Shown: positions 25,097 to 35,052 of the stretch, one piece after another
Layout: each line of letters starts with the position of its first letter
How positions within the stretch are numbered: position 1 is the first letter of the stretch
Source: UBA2784 sp964494625
Lineage (GTDB): Bacteria; Pseudomonadota; Alphaproteobacteria; Micropepsales; Micropepsaceae
Assembly (NCBI GenBank): GCA_964494625.1
Contig: CAZBRT010000001.1
Span: forward strand, 496,001-560,000
Reading direction: 5' to 3'
DNA length: 64,000 bases
Notes under the pieces: model-generated
Told to the model about the DNA's origin: nothing
Seen by the model: the letters and a program-made list of their open reading frames with translations, nothing else
Database searches by the model: none
Made by a program: the position numbers and the translations under genes

Positions 25097-26386
25097 TTAC
25101 CCTTCTGCCTTGGCTTTGGACTCATTGGCGGCATGGCCGAATATGCCCTTGGCCATCAACGAGGTTTCGCCGTTGCGCCGTTTCTGGAAAATCTCGGCGC
25201 GCACGCCATGGGCTGATTTGCTGTCGGGATCGGCAAGGACCGCCAGCTCTGCCAGATGACAGGCGACGCGGATGTCCTTGTCGGCCATTTCCAGCGCGCG
25301 TTTGGCCAATGCACCTGCACCACCGGCAAGCGATGCCAGTTCGCCTGCAAGGGCACTCTCGCGTGCGGGCTTGAGATGGGCTGGATTGCCGTCATACCAG
25401 CCGCCATAGAGCCGCCAGATGTTGCGCACCACGAACTCCGGCTCGTCATACATCGGCTTGAGATAGGGCTTGTCGAGCACGTGCTGCCCGATGCTGACAC
25501 TGTGGATGATGTCGTTGAGGCGCGCGCCCTCGTTCATCAGCTTCACCGTCTCTTGCACGAGATGCTCGAGCGCTTCGGCAACATCGGTCAGCACAAGCTT
25601 GATGCGCGCCTTGCCTTCGATGGGCAGGCCGTGGGCGGGCAGGAAGAGTTCCGCATCCATCGCGGCCATGGCGCGCATGGCGGCGGCCCATTCCTTGGGA
25701 TAACGCTGCACTTTCTGGGGATTGCCGGCGTTGGGAAAATTCCAGATGAAGAAATCGCCCGCACAGATCGCCTTGTGCTTCGGGATCCACGCCCAGGTGT
25801 GATCATCGGTTTCGCCGCGCGCATGATGAAGCTCGATGGCGAGACCGCCGACATCGAGTGTCAGCCTGTCGCTGTAGGTCGTGTCGGGCTTGGACACGCT
25901 TTCGGGCAGAAAGCGCTGCTCGCCCGAAATGTCATAGCCCCGGCGGCGGAACTGGCCGAACTGGCGCTCATTGATCAGGCGATTATAGCCGTTGGTCGCA
26001 TTGTAGCGGTCAAAGCGCGCGGCGACATTCTCGTGGCCGACGATTTTCGGACGCGGCCTGCCGGAAGTTTCGCAATCGGCACAGAATGCACCGCAGCCGC
26101 CAACGTGATCGACATGCCCATGGGTATAGACAAGCGTGTTGAAGCGGTCCTTTCGCCAGCCGCGGATGGCGCTCACCACCTTGCTGCCGCCCTCGGGGTT
26201 CGAGGTATCAAAGGCCACCAGCCCGTCATCGGTTGCGAAAAGGACGGAATGCGAAAAGGCCTCGACCATGGCCACGCCGTTGCCGAGCTCCGACAATTGG
26301 TGATTGATGCGGTTGATGGGGCCGACATCGGCCGCGCCCTTGCCCTCGTCAATCACCGCGCGCGACAGCGCCAGAAGATCCGCCAT
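25097..26386 (-). CDS. MBL-fold hydrolase, alkyl-sulfatase-like
   Basis: A 429-residue metallo-beta-lactamase-fold enzyme with the first metal motif THGHVDH at 88-94 and a second histidine in HHARGETDDHTW. The C-terminal third is Ala-rich helical and resembles the dimerisation domain of SdsA1-type alkyl sulfatases (EPEFVVRNIWRLYGGWYDGNPAHLKPA). The family hydrolyses sulfate esters or related compounds. No signal peptide is apparent, so it may be cytoplasmic. Specific substrate is not known. Confidence 0.83.
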   Translation of the reverse strand: MADLLALSRAVIDEGKGAADVGPINRINHQLSELGNGVAMVEAFSHSVLFATDDGLVAFDTSNPEGGSKVVSAIRGWRKDRFNTLVYTHGHVDHVGGCGAFCADCETSGRPRPKIVGHENVAARFDRYNATNGYNRLINERQFGQFRRRGYDISGEQRFLPESVSKPDTTYSDRLTLDVGGLAIELHHARGETDDHTWAWIPKHKAICAGDFFIWNFPNAGNPQKVQRYPKEWAAAMRAMAAMDAELFLPAHGLPIEGKARIKLVLTDVAEALEHLVQETVKLMNEGARLNDIIHSVSIGQHVLDKPYLKPMYDEPEFVVRNIWRLYGGWYDGNPAHLKPARESALAGELASLAGGAGALAKRALEMADKDIRVACHLAELAVLADPDSKSAHGVRAEIFQKRRNGETSLMAKGIFGHAANESKAKAEG

Positions 26387-26485
26387 GATGCTCTCCGCCC
26401 AGTTGCTCGACCAGTTGTGCGGGCGATCATGCGGGCAGTGGGGAAACGGGGCAAGAAGCTTTGGGCCGATCAGACCCGCAGGCTG

Positions 26486-27145
26486 TCAGCCCCGCAGATT
26501 GCCGTAGCGTGCTTCGAGCAGGATAAGCGCCAGCGCATCACCCGTTGCCGCATGGGCGCGGGCGAGGCGCACGGCAAGAACGCCCGCCTTCTGGTGACCG
26601 GTGCCGAATTGCGCCTCGATGCGCGACAGGGCGCGGCCAAGGCATGAGGCCGCTTCAAGAAAGCGGCGGCGCAAGAATGCGACAGAGCCCAGCATCTCGG
26701 CAGCGTGAGCCGCGTGGACGGTTTCGCCCAACGCATCAAGTGCCGGTTCGGCAATGGCGGCATGACGCGCGCAAGAAGCATGATCATTGCTGTCAAGCGC
26801 GATGGTCGCCGCATTCAGATGCGCAATGGCAACCGCCCTTACCTGACCGCCAAACCAGCGCTCGCCAAGGAGGATGGTCAACTCCAGAAGATTGCGCGCG
26901 GCATCCGGTTTGCGGCGGTAGAAATGCAGGGTGAAGTCGTTCAGCGCCGCAAAAATGCGGTGCGGGTCGGGCGTTTCGTCATCGAGCTGGGCCAGAAGAT
27001 GCGCCCGCGCCGCCTGTTCCTCCGCACTTGTCGCGGGCGCGACGGCATCGTTTCCCGCAACAGGTTCTGCAACGGCGGACCGCGCGGCCGGCACAGAAGC
27101 CAGAGGGGGAATGTTTGAAACCAGTGCCGACACGACAAACTCCAA
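26486..27145 (-). CDS. Helical-repeat hypothetical protein
   Basis: A 219-residue protein that is almost entirely Ala/Leu-rich helices from residue 60 onward. Spacing of A, L and H residues (for example NLLELTILLGERW and SCARHAAIAEPAL) suggests degenerate TPR-like repeats of about 40 residues. The first 50 residues are Pro/Ala-rich. No enzyme motif is present. It is in the same direction as the MBL-hydrolase gene 99 bases downstream. A protein-binding role is only a guess. Confidence 0.55.
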   Translation of the reverse strand: MEFVVSALVSNIPPLASVPAARSAVAEPVAGNDAVAPATSAEEQAARAHLLAQLDDETPDPHRIFAALNDFTLHFYRRKPDAARNLLELTILLGERWFGGQVRAVAIAHLNAATIALDSNDHASCARHAAIAEPALDALGETVHAAHAAEMLGSVAFLRRRFLEAASCLGRALSRIEAQFGTGHQKAGVLAVRLARAHAATGDALALILLEARYGNLRG

Positions 27146-27297
27146 GGCCCAGCGAAGGCCCGGATTCGGTCACGAGGCCGCCGGAATCGCAAGCAGTTTT
27201 GGCGAATGCGGGGAATGCAGCTAGGATCAAGGTTAATGGCGCGGCGGGTGGCATCGCTGCGGTGGAACAACAATTCTGACGAGCGGCAGAGACAAAC

Positions 27298-27915
27298 ATG
27301 AAACGCACAAACAATTTTCTCGCCTGCGCGATTGCATTTGCCGCGGCCCTGTCTGCGGCGCCACTGGCCGCCGCGCAGGAAATCGAGATGCGCTATCGCG
27401 TCACCGGCGTTGCCGAGAATGATGTGCTCAACATCCGCAATTCGCCGTCCGCTGATGCAGAAATTGCGGGCGCCATTCCCTTCAACTCGGTTTCCATCTT
27501 CAGCACGGGCGAAGAGAAGGCTGTCGGCAGCACGCGCTGGCTCAACACGATGAGCCCCTATGGCTATGGCTGGGTGAATGCAAAATTTCTTGAGCCGTTT
27601 GATGCTGCTGAAATCCTGCCCGATGAAAATCTCGCCCTGCCGCTTTCCTGTGGCGGCACAGAACCGTTCTGGAGTGCGGACATCAGCGAGGCTTCCGTGC
27701 GCGTGACAACGCCCGAGCACGAGGAAGGCTTTGATATCGGGCGCGATGGTCCGCTTATCCGCCGAGGCGCAGCCGGATGGGATATCCGCATCAAAGGCGC
27801 GTCCAGCATCATCCTCATGGAAACCTGGGAGTGTTCGGACGGGATGAGCGAGACGGTCTATCGCTATGAATATGACGATGGGGGCTTGAAGGGTTGCTGC
27901 GGCGCGCTGCCCTGA
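27298..27915 (+). CDS. Exported SH3b-domain protein
   Basis: A 205-residue periplasmic protein. The N-terminus is a signal peptide (NNFLACAIAFAAALSAAPLAAAQ). An SH3b-like module follows (about residues 30-100: VAENDVLNIRNSPSADAEIAGAIP, then GYGWVNAKFLEP), usually used to bind peptidoglycan or other ligands. The C-terminal half (about 115-200) contains CGGTEPFWSADI and WECSDGMSETVYRYEY, a pattern seen in small COG3650-like exported domains, with four cysteines. It is a single gene, convergent with the mtn operon. Confidence 0.75.
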   Translation: MKRTNNFLACAIAFAAALSAAPLAAAQEIEMRYRVTGVAENDVLNIRNSPSADAEIAGAIPFNSVSIFSTGEEKAVGSTRWLNTMSPYGYGWVNAKFLEPFDAAEILPDENLALPLSCGGTEPFWSADISEASVRVTTPEHEEGFDIGRDGPLIRRGAAGWDIRIKGASSIILMETWECSDGMSETVYRYEYDDGGLKGCCGALP

Positions 27916-27924
27916 GGCGCGGGA

Positions 27925-28638
27925 CTATTCGCCAAGCCCGATCAGGGGTGCAGCAGACACAAATGATCCCGCAACCGGCGTTCCCCCGGGATCGACGCCC
28001 GTAAAGCCGTAAGGCTGGTCGCGGTCGATGCGGCAGACGATCATGCCTGCCTCATTTGCGGCAGCGATCTCGCCGCGATGATCGGACAGGAAGGCGATCC
28101 GGTCCGGCCCATGGCCGATGGTGGCCGCGATCATTCTGTAAGACGCTGCTTCCAGCTTGGGTCCGGTCGTCGTGTCAAACCAGCCCGAGAAGAGCGGCTG
28201 CAGATCGCCTTTGTCGGAATGACCGAAAAGCTGATGCTGGGCCTCGATCGAACCCGATGAGAAGACATGGAGCGAAAGCCCGAGCCTGTGCGCGCGCGTC
28301 AGGACAGGCACGACATCATCATAGATGGGGGCCTTCACTTCGCCGCTTGCATAGGCCTCACGCCAGACGAGACCCTGCAGCGCCTTCAGGGGCGTTGCCT
28401 TGCGATCGGCGGCAATCCATTCCAGGAGCACGCGAATGGCCGCCTCGATGCCCTCATAAGCGCGCGCGTCAAGGGCGGCGGTCTCCCGCAGGGCCGCAGC
28501 GACGGTGGGGTCGGCAGCGTGCGTGCGCACGAATTCCGGCAAATGGCTTGCCGCATAGGGGAACAGCACCTGATGGACGAAGGTAACCGGTGTGGTCGTG
28601 CCCTCGATATCGGTGACGAGCGCCCTCAGCTCAGACAT
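27925..28638 (-). CDS. mtnC: Acireductone synthase (enolase-phosphatase)
   Basis: HAD-superfamily enzyme of methionine salvage that enolises and dephosphorylates 2,3-diketo-5-methylthiopentyl-1-phosphate to the acireductone. 237 residues from the ATG at 28638. The catalytic motif VTDIEGTTTPV (Asp9, Glu11) is the signature of this family, SSGSIEAQ is motif II and the LSDHRGEIAAA stretch holds the acidic motif. The start overlaps the end of mtnD by 8 bases (an ATG 6 bases further upstream, at 28644, is also possible), so the two are coupled. Frames extending further upstream would overlap mtnD extensively and are rejected. Confidence 0.9.
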   Translation of the reverse strand: MSELRALVTDIEGTTTPVTFVHQVLFPYAASHLPEFVRTHAADPTVAAALRETAALDARAYEGIEAAIRVLLEWIAADRKATPLKALQGLVWREAYASGEVKAPIYDDVVPVLTRAHRLGLSLHVFSSGSIEAQHQLFGHSDKGDLQPLFSGWFDTTTGPKLEAASYRMIAATIGHGPDRIAFLSDHRGEIAAANEAGMIVCRIDRDQPYGFTGVDPGGTPVAGSFVSAAPLIGLGE

Positions 28639-29203
28639 TGACATAGGCCGGAAAGCGCGTGGCGATGTCGCTGCCGGAATATTTTGCAACCCAGCCCTCG
28701 GGAGAGGTGAAAATACGGATTGCGGCGAAAAGCGGCCGCTCGCCCGCGTCAAACCAGTGGGTCATGCCGGCGGGCACGGAAATGAGGTCGCCCGCGGTGC
28801 AGACAAGCTGGGCGACCTCCGCCCCCTTGTGCAGATAGAAGGCGCCCGCGCCCTCCACAAAGAAGCGCACCTCGTCGTCGGCATGGATGTGCTCGGAAAG
28901 GAATTTGGCGCGCAAGGCCACGCGGTCGGGGTGGTCGGGCGCCATGCGCACGACATCGACGGATTTGTAGCCGCCCTCCGCCATGATGCGCGCAACATCG
29001 CGCTGATAGGCTTTCAGCACGTCATCCTGGCCTGCGCCATGGGCAAGGCGTATGCCGGCCTCCCACAATTCAAAGCGCACGCCGAACGCCGAAAGCGCTT
29101 CGGCGATTTTCTCGCGATCCGTCAGGTCAAGATGCGCGCAGGCGCCGTCGGTCTCGTGAAAGAGTTTGAGGCGCGTCTGCTCGCGGGGGAAGGGAGCGTT
29201 CAT
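28631..29203 (-). CDS. mtnD: Acireductone dioxygenase
   Basis: Metal-dependent cupin (190 residues) that oxidises the acireductone; with Fe it gives the keto acid precursor of methionine and formate. The metal site EHIHADDE (His105, His107, Glu111) and the later His149 in PAGMTHWFD are intact, and RFFVEGAGAFYL is the family core. Product selection depends on the bound metal, which sequence does not show. It lies between mtnB and mtnC with short overlaps on both sides, in one operon. Confidence 0.93.
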   Translation of the reverse strand: MNAPFPREQTRLKLFHETDGACAHLDLTDREKIAEALSAFGVRFELWEAGIRLAHGAGQDDVLKAYQRDVARIMAEGGYKSVDVVRMAPDHPDRVALRAKFLSEHIHADDEVRFFVEGAGAFYLHKGAEVAQLVCTAGDLISVPAGMTHWFDAGERPLFAAIRIFTSPEGWVAKYSGSDIATRFPAYVNV

Positions 29204-29847
29204 CGGGGACCATTCTCCTCGGCAAGGATCATGTCGAACAGGGCATCAAAACCTTCCAGATGGCGGCGCGTTTCGGCAACGCCCGAGCCCCAGACATAAA
29301 GCCCGTGGCCCGCCAGAAGATAGCCAAAGCATGGCGAAAGACCCTCGATCCGCCGCGAGGCTTCGTGGGCGAGCATTTCCATGTCCTGGCTGTTGGCCAG
29401 GATCGGCACGTCGATGTGGGTCTCGTGCGTGGTGACCCCGCGAAAGACCTTCAACAATTCCCAGCCCGCGATCCTGAGGAAACCGCGCGACAGATGGCGG
29501 CGTCCCAGTACGGTTGCGGCCTTGTGATGGACATGCGCGACGGCACCGATCGACGGATCATCGCGGTAGAGCTGAAGATGAAGTTCGCCCTCCGCCGAGG
29601 CGCGGGGATGGCGCGGGCCATTGATGGGAACATTAATGACGTTGGCCGCGGTGATCGCGCCCTTGTCGCCACCCGTTGCGGTCAAGGCCGCAGTCCCCGC
29701 ATCGATGCGCACGGAAAAATTTCCGGCAGTTGCGGGCACCATGCCGCGTGCACCCGCAAAATGCGCCAGTGCGATTACGCCATCGACGGCCTCCGCAACG
29801 GAAAGCGGCGTGGCAGCTTCAGGTTTTGCAGGCGCAAGCAGGGACAT
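29200..29847 (-). CDS. mtnB: Methylthioribulose-1-phosphate dehydratase
   Basis: Class II aldolase-fold, zinc-dependent dehydratase of methionine salvage, 215 residues from ATG 29847. The metal histidines are in VAHVHHKA (His105, His107) and the later AGHGLYVWG; TAGNFSVR is the phosphate-binding strand. It overlaps mtnD by 4 bases. mtnA (isomerase), mtnK or mtnP are not in this window, so the upstream pathway steps must be encoded elsewhere or be supplied by a different route. A longer frame upstream to 30003 overlaps maeB and is not accepted. Confidence 0.9.
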   Translation of the reverse strand: MSLLAPAKPEAATPLSVAEAVDGVIALAHFAGARGMVPATAGNFSVRIDAGTAALTATGGDKGAITAANVINVPINGPRHPRASAEGELHLQLYRDDPSIGAVAHVHHKAATVLGRRHLSRGFLRIAGWELLKVFRGVTTHETHIDVPILANSQDMEMLAHEASRRIEGLSPCFGYLLAGHGLYVWGSGVAETRRHLEGFDALFDMILAEENGPR

Positions 29848-29911
29848 TTCGGTGGGGCCTTCAGGGTCAATTCGGGTCCTGAATATGCCCCCGGCCCGCG
29901 TGATTGCAAGG

Positions 29912-32173
29912 TCAGCGGTTGATGTCGAAGGCTGCCATCGCCGCCATGTAGCCGATATCCGACATCTTGGCGCCCAGGGGACAGATCTGCACCGGCTTCT
30001 CAAGGCCCACCAAAAGCGGGCCGATGACGGTGCAGCCGCCCAGCTCCTGCAGGAGCTTGGTCGAGATCGATGCCGAATGGATGGCGGGCATGATCAGCAC
30101 ATTGGCGACGTCGTTCAGGCGGCAGAAGGGATAATTCGCCATGGCCGCGCGGTTGAGGGCGACGTCAGCCGCCATCTCGCCGTCGAACTGGAAATCGACA
30201 CTGCGCTTCTCAAGGATCTCGACAGCCTCGCGCACGCGGATCGAACGCTCGCCACGCGGATAGCCGAAAGTGGAATAGGCCAGAAGGGCGACGCGCGGTT
30301 CATAGCCGAGGCGGCGCGCAACGCCCGCCGCCATCTCGGAAATGTCGGCAAGCTCCTCCGCCGTCGGCATGTCGTGCACGTTGGTGTCGGCCACGAACAC
30401 GGTGCGGCCGCGCGACAGGATCATCGAGACGCCGATCACGCGCTGGCCGGGCTTGGGGTCCAGGACCATGCGCACAGGATCAAGGGCGACCGAGAAATTG
30501 CGGGTGACGCCCGTGACCATCGCATCGGCGTCGCCTGCCGCCACCATGGACGCGGCAAAGACGTTGCGGTCGAAGGTCACCAGCCGCGTGCAATCGCGCA
30601 GAAGCGAGCCCTGACGCTGCAGGCGCCGGTAGAGCGCTTGCGAATATTCCTCGTTCTTCGGGCTGTCCGGGGCATAGGCAATCGCCAGTTCGCCATCCGG
30701 CTCCATGCCGATGCGCTTCATGGTCTCGTGGATGCGGTCCGGGCGACCCACGAGCACGGCTTGACCAAGGCCATTGCCCTGGAACGAGGCGGCGGCGCGA
30801 ATGACAGCCTCCTCCTCGCCCTCGGCAAACACGACCTTGCGCGGATTGGCGCGCACGCGCGCCGTGATGCGCTGGATGATGGACGCGACCGGATCAAGGC
30901 GCGCCGACAATTCGTTCTGGTAGTGCTCCAGATTTTCGATGCGGCGCTGGGCAACACCCGAGTCCATTGCGGCCTTGGCAACCGCCGCAGGGATGCGCGC
31001 GATCAGGCGCGGGTCAAAGGGCACCGGGATGATGTAGCCGGGTCCGAATTTCGGGCGCTGGCCGTGATAGGCGGCCGCCACTTCGTCGGGCACGTCCTCG
31101 CGGGCGAGTGCAGCCAGCGCTTCGGCGGCGGCGATTTTCATCTCCTCGTTGATCGTGCGGGCGCGCACATCAAGGGCGCCACGGAAGATGTAGGGAAAGC
31201 CCAGGACGTTGTTCACCTGGTTGGGATAATCCGAGCGGCCGGTTGCCACAATCGCGTCGTTGCGAACGGCGTGGACTTCTTCGGGCGTGATCTCGGGGTC
31301 GGGATTGGCGCAGGCAAAGATGATGGGCTTTGCCGCCATCACCCTGACCATCGCCTGCGTCATGGCGCCTTTGACCGACAGGCCCAGGAACACGTCGGCG
31401 CCTTCCAGCGCCTCGGTCAGGGTGCGGGCCTTCGTTTCGACGGCATGGGCCGACTTCCACTGGTTCATGCCCTCGGTGCGGCCCTTCCAGATGACGCCCT
31501 TGGTGTCACACAGGATCGCATTGCCGTGCGGCATGCCCATCGCCTTGATGAGCTCAAGACAGGCAATGCCGGCCGAGCCCGCGCCATTCACCACCATCTT
31601 CGTGCGCTTGATGTCGCGGCCGGTCAGGAAAAGCGCGTTCACAAGGCCCGCGGCCGTGATGATGGCGGTGCCATGCTGATCGTCGTGGAAGACGGGAATG
31701 TTCATCAGCTCGCGCAGGCGCTGCTCGATCACGAAACAGTCGGGCGCCTTGATGTCCTCGAGATTGATGCCGCCAAACGTGGGCGCCAAGTAGCGCACGC
31801 AATTGACGAAGGCGTCGACGTCAGACGTATCGATCTCCAGATCGATGGAATCGACGTCGGCAAAGCGCTTGAAAAGAACCGCCTTGCCCTCCATCACCGG
31901 CTTGGACGCGAGCGGCCCCAGATCGCCCAGTCCCAGGATGGCCGTGCCGTTGGAGATGACCGCAACCAGATTGCCCTTGGCGGTATAGTCAAAAACCTTG
32001 CCGGGATCCTCGGCGATGGCCCGGACCGGGGCAGCGACACCCGGACTATAGGCGAGGCTCAAGTCGCGCTGGGTCGCCATCGGCTTTGTGGGCACGATTT
32101 CCAGCTTGCCGGGCTTGCCTTCAGCGTGAAAGGCAAGGGCTTCTTCGTCAGTGAAGGGGCGTTTTTTTGACAT
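29912..32173 (-). CDS. maeB: NADP-dependent malic enzyme with PTA-like domain
   Basis: Multidomain malic enzyme of 753 residues that decarboxylates malate to pyruvate with NAD(P)H production. The malic domain begins with the LAYSPGVAAPV motif (catalytic Tyr region), TAKGNLVAVISNGTAILGLGDLG follows, and a Rossmann domain with NGAGSAGIACLEL binds cofactor. Residues from about 430 to the end form a phosphate-acetyltransferase-like domain that is regulatory in this family, not an active PTA. Located divergently from mutS, with 146 bases between. Fully intact. NAD or NADP preference is not certain from sequence. Confidence 0.93.
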   Translation of the reverse strand: MSKKRPFTDEEALAFHAEGKPGKLEIVPTKPMATQRDLSLAYSPGVAAPVRAIAEDPGKVFDYTAKGNLVAVISNGTAILGLGDLGPLASKPVMEGKAVLFKRFADVDSIDLEIDTSDVDAFVNCVRYLAPTFGGINLEDIKAPDCFVIEQRLRELMNIPVFHDDQHGTAIITAAGLVNALFLTGRDIKRTKMVVNGAGSAGIACLELIKAMGMPHGNAILCDTKGVIWKGRTEGMNQWKSAHAVETKARTLTEALEGADVFLGLSVKGAMTQAMVRVMAAKPIIFACANPDPEITPEEVHAVRNDAIVATGRSDYPNQVNNVLGFPYIFRGALDVRARTINEEMKIAAAEALAALAREDVPDEVAAAYHGQRPKFGPGYIIPVPFDPRLIARIPAAVAKAAMDSGVAQRRIENLEHYQNELSARLDPVASIIQRITARVRANPRKVVFAEGEEEAVIRAAASFQGNGLGQAVLVGRPDRIHETMKRIGMEPDGELAIAYAPDSPKNEEYSQALYRRLQRQGSLLRDCTRLVTFDRNVFAASMVAAGDADAMVTGVTRNFSVALDPVRMVLDPKPGQRVIGVSMILSRGRTVFVADTNVHDMPTAEELADISEMAAGVARRLGYEPRVALLAYSTFGYPRGERSIRVREAVEILEKRSVDFQFDGEMAADVALNRAAMANYPFCRLNDVANVLIMPAIHSASISTKLLQELGGCTVIGPLLVGLEKPVQICPLGAKMSDIGYMAAMAAFDINR

Positions 32174-32319
32174 GACCGGAACGGTTCGAGGCTGGCTGGC
32201 TTTGGCGTTTTGCCGCCAATCCGTGCTAGCGTCGCGGCTTCGTCATTGCAGGGCGGATCGATCCTCTCTTAAGGGGTAAGCGGCTGCAAAACAACATTGA
32301 TCGGCGACAAATCAGCGCG

Positions 32320-35052
32320 ATGAACCAGCACAAAGGCATCCCGGACAGTGCGGAGGCAAAGGCACCGGCCGCGCCGCCACCTGCGGCTGATGCAACGCCC
32401 ATGATGGCGCAATATCTGGAAATCGCCGCGGCCCATCCGGGCCATCTTCTCTTCTACCGGATGGGTGATTTCTACGAACTCTTCTTCGACGACGCGGTAA
32501 AGGCGGCCGCCGCCCTCGACATCGCGCTCACCAAACGCGGCAAGCATCTGGGTGACGACATTCCCATGTGCGGCGTGCCGGTTCATGCGGCAGATGCCTA
32601 TCTGGCGCGCCTCATCCGCAAGGGGTTCAAGGTCGCGATCTGCGAGCAGGTTGAGGACCCCGCCATCGCCAAAAAGCGCGGCGCCAAGTCGGTTGTGCGG
32701 CGCGAGGTCGTGCGACTGGTCACGCAGGGCACACTCTCGGAAGACACGCTGCTTGATGCGCGGCGGGCCAATCATCTTGCCGCCCTTGCGCGCGCCGAAG
32801 GAAAGCTCGCGCTGGCATTCGCCGACATGTCGGATGGCAGTTTTGGCGTGATGATGGTGGAAGAGGCTGCGCTCGGCCATGCTCTTGCGCGCATCGCACC
32901 GGCCGAATTGCTGGCGGGTGACACACTTCTGACCGATGGCGCCCTCAAGCCCGCACTCGAAGAATGGCGCGACGTGCTGACGCCCTTGCCGATGGCGCAT
33001 TTTGATTCACGCAGCGGCGAAGCAGCACTCAAGGACCTCTACAAGGTTGCAACGCTAGATGCGTTCGGGACTTTCACGCGCGCCGAGATCGCGGCTGCGG
33101 GTGCCATCGTGCGCTATCTTTCGCTCACCCAGAAGGGGCGATTGCCGGCCATGAAGCCGCCGGTGCGCGAGGCGGCGTCCGGCATCATGGTGATCGATGC
33201 GGCAACGCGGCGGAACCTTGAACTCACCGAAACAATGGCGGGCGGGCGCGACGGCAGTCTTCTGGCTGTCATAGACCTTACCCGGACAGCCGGCGGGGCG
33301 CGGCTGCTTGCGCGGCACCTCACTTCTCCCTTGACTGATCCCGTGGCCATCGCGGAACGGCTTGATGCCGTCAGTTTCTTCCATGCGGCGCGCGACGTAC
33401 GGAAAGACGCGCGGGAAATCCTCACGCGCACGCCGGACCTTGCGCGGGCGCTGTCGCGCCTGTCGCTGGGGCGGGGGGGACCGCGTGATCTTGGTGCCGT
33501 GCGTGATGCAATCCTTGCGGCCCAGGAACTTGCTTCATTGTTGCGGCTCAATGAGGAGGCTGGCGCGTCCACCGCCATTGCCGCTTCCATCAACGCCCTG
33601 TCATTGCAGGACCCGGCGCTTCAAGGCCTTGTCGCCGAGCTTCAGGCGATGCTCGCTGCCGATCTGCCACTGAGCGAGCGGGATGGCGGCTTTGTTGCCA
33701 AAGGCGCGCTTGCAGCGCTGGATGCAGCGTTCGAGCTGCGCGACGAGAGCAAGCGCGTGATTGCGGGGCTGGAGACGCGGCTCAAGGCCGACACCGGCAT
33801 CGCCTCGCTCAAGATCCGCCACAACAATGTCGTCGGCTATCATGTCGAGGTGACATCGGCCCATGCCGAGCGGCTGTTGCAGCCGCCGTTTGCCGAAAAC
33901 TTCATCCATCGCCAGACGCTTCCCAATGCGGCGCGGTTTTCGACCCTTGAACTCAACACGCTTGCCTCGCGCATCCATGACGCGGCGGCACACGCCCTCT
34001 TGCTTGAGCTCGACATCTTCCAGTCGCTGGTCAGGCAGACCCACGCCTTGGCGGTGCCGTTGGCGGGGATCGCTGCAGCGCTTGCCGTCACCGACGTCCA
34101 TTCAGCGCTTGCCGAACTTGCCGTGACCCGCAATTGGGCCCGCCCCCGCGTTGACGGCACCACGGCCTTTGATGTGCGCGCAGGCCGGCATCCGGTCGTG
34201 GAAACGGTTCTTGCGCGCGCGTCGCAGGCCTTTGTGCCCAATGACTGCAATCTCTCGGCCAAGGATGCCGGCGGCAGCGGGCGGTTGTGGCTCATCACCG
34301 GCCCCAACATGGCGGGCAAATCGACTTACCTCCGGCAGAATGCGCTCATCGCCATTCTTGCGCAGGCGGGCAGTTTTGTTCCCGCGCTCCATGCCCATAT
34401 CGGTGCCATCGACCGCTTGTTCAGCCGGGTGGGCGCGTCCGATGATCTCGCGCGCGGGCGCTCGACCTTCATGGTCGAGATGGTGGAGACGGCTGCCATC
34501 CTCACGCAGGCGACAAACCGGTCGCTCGTGATCCTCGACGAGATCGGGCGCGGCACAGCGACGTTTGACGGGCTCTCGATCGCATGGGGAACGCTGGAGC
34601 ATCTGCATGATGTGAACGGCGCGCGCGCCCTTTTCGCCACGCATTATCACGAGCTGACAGCGTTGGCGCGCACGCTTGGCGAACTCCATCCCGCCTCGAT
34701 GCGCGTCAAGGAATGGAAAGGCGATATCGTCTTCCTGCATGAGGTTGCACCGGGTGCCGCCGACCGGTCCTATGGCATCCAGGTCGCAAGGCTCGCCGGC
34801 CTGCCGCAGGCTGTGATCGCGCGGGCGAGTGCCGTTCTTGCCGCCCTTGAAAAGGGTGACGAGGGGCGGCGCGCACGCACGCTGGTTGATGATTTGCCGC
34901 TCTTCGCGCAAGCGCCTGCTTCCTCTGCACCCGCTGGAGAGGACGCTTTGCGGCAGGCGCTCTCAACCATCGAGCCCGACGAACTTGCCCCGCGCGAGGC
35001 ACTGCAATGGATCTACCGGCTGATCGCGCTTGCCAAGGATCGTCCGGCATGA
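32320..35052 (+). CDS. mutS: DNA mismatch repair protein MutS
   Basis: Mismatch-recognition ATPase, 910 residues. The N-terminal mismatch-binding domain has the F-x-E motif (Phe51-Tyr52-Glu53 in GDFYELFF). The ATPase domain has Walker A GPNMAGKST near residue 664, followed by DEIGRGTATFDGLSIAW, which includes Walker B, and ATHYHEL. The C-terminal beta-clamp/tetramer region is present. Its stop overlaps the start of glnD (ATGA), so mutS and glnD are co-translated, a common alphaproteobacterial arrangement. Confidence 0.96.
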   Translation: MNQHKGIPDSAEAKAPAAPPPAADATPMMAQYLEIAAAHPGHLLFYRMGDFYELFFDDAVKAAAALDIALTKRGKHLGDDIPMCGVPVHAADAYLARLIRKGFKVAICEQVEDPAIAKKRGAKSVVRREVVRLVTQGTLSEDTLLDARRANHLAALARAEGKLALAFADMSDGSFGVMMVEEAALGHALARIAPAELLAGDTLLTDGALKPALEEWRDVLTPLPMAHFDSRSGEAALKDLYKVATLDAFGTFTRAEIAAAGAIVRYLSLTQKGRLPAMKPPVREAASGIMVIDAATRRNLELTETMAGGRDGSLLAVIDLTRTAGGARLLARHLTSPLTDPVAIAERLDAVSFFHAARDVRKDAREILTRTPDLARALSRLSLGRGGPRDLGAVRDAILAAQELASLLRLNEEAGASTAIAASINALSLQDPALQGLVAELQAMLAADLPLSERDGGFVAKGALAALDAAFELRDESKRVIAGLETRLKADTGIASLKIRHNNVVGYHVEVTSAHAERLLQPPFAENFIHRQTLPNAARFSTLELNTLASRIHDAAAHALLLELDIFQSLVRQTHALAVPLAGIAAALAVTDVHSALAELAVTRNWARPRVDGTTAFDVRAGRHPVVETVLARASQAFVPNDCNLSAKDAGGSGRLWLITGPNMAGKSTYLRQNALIAILAQAGSFVPALHAHIGAIDRLFSRVGASDDLARGRSTFMVEMVETAAILTQATNRSLVILDEIGRGTATFDGLSIAWGTLEHLHDVNGARALFATHYHELTALARTLGELHPASMRVKEWKGDIVFLHEVAPGAADRSYGIQVARLAGLPQAVIARASAVLAALEKGDEGRRARTLVDDLPLFAQAPASSAPAGEDALRQALSTIEPDELAPREALQWIYRLIALAKDRPA

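Noticed and set aside
25256..26647. A 463-codon open frame on the plus strand
   Set aside because: Antisense to the MBL-fold hydrolase and the helical-repeat protein.
29621..32170. An 849-codon open frame on the plus strand
   Set aside because: Antisense to mtnB and maeB; composition and lack of motifs mark it as a shadow of those genes.
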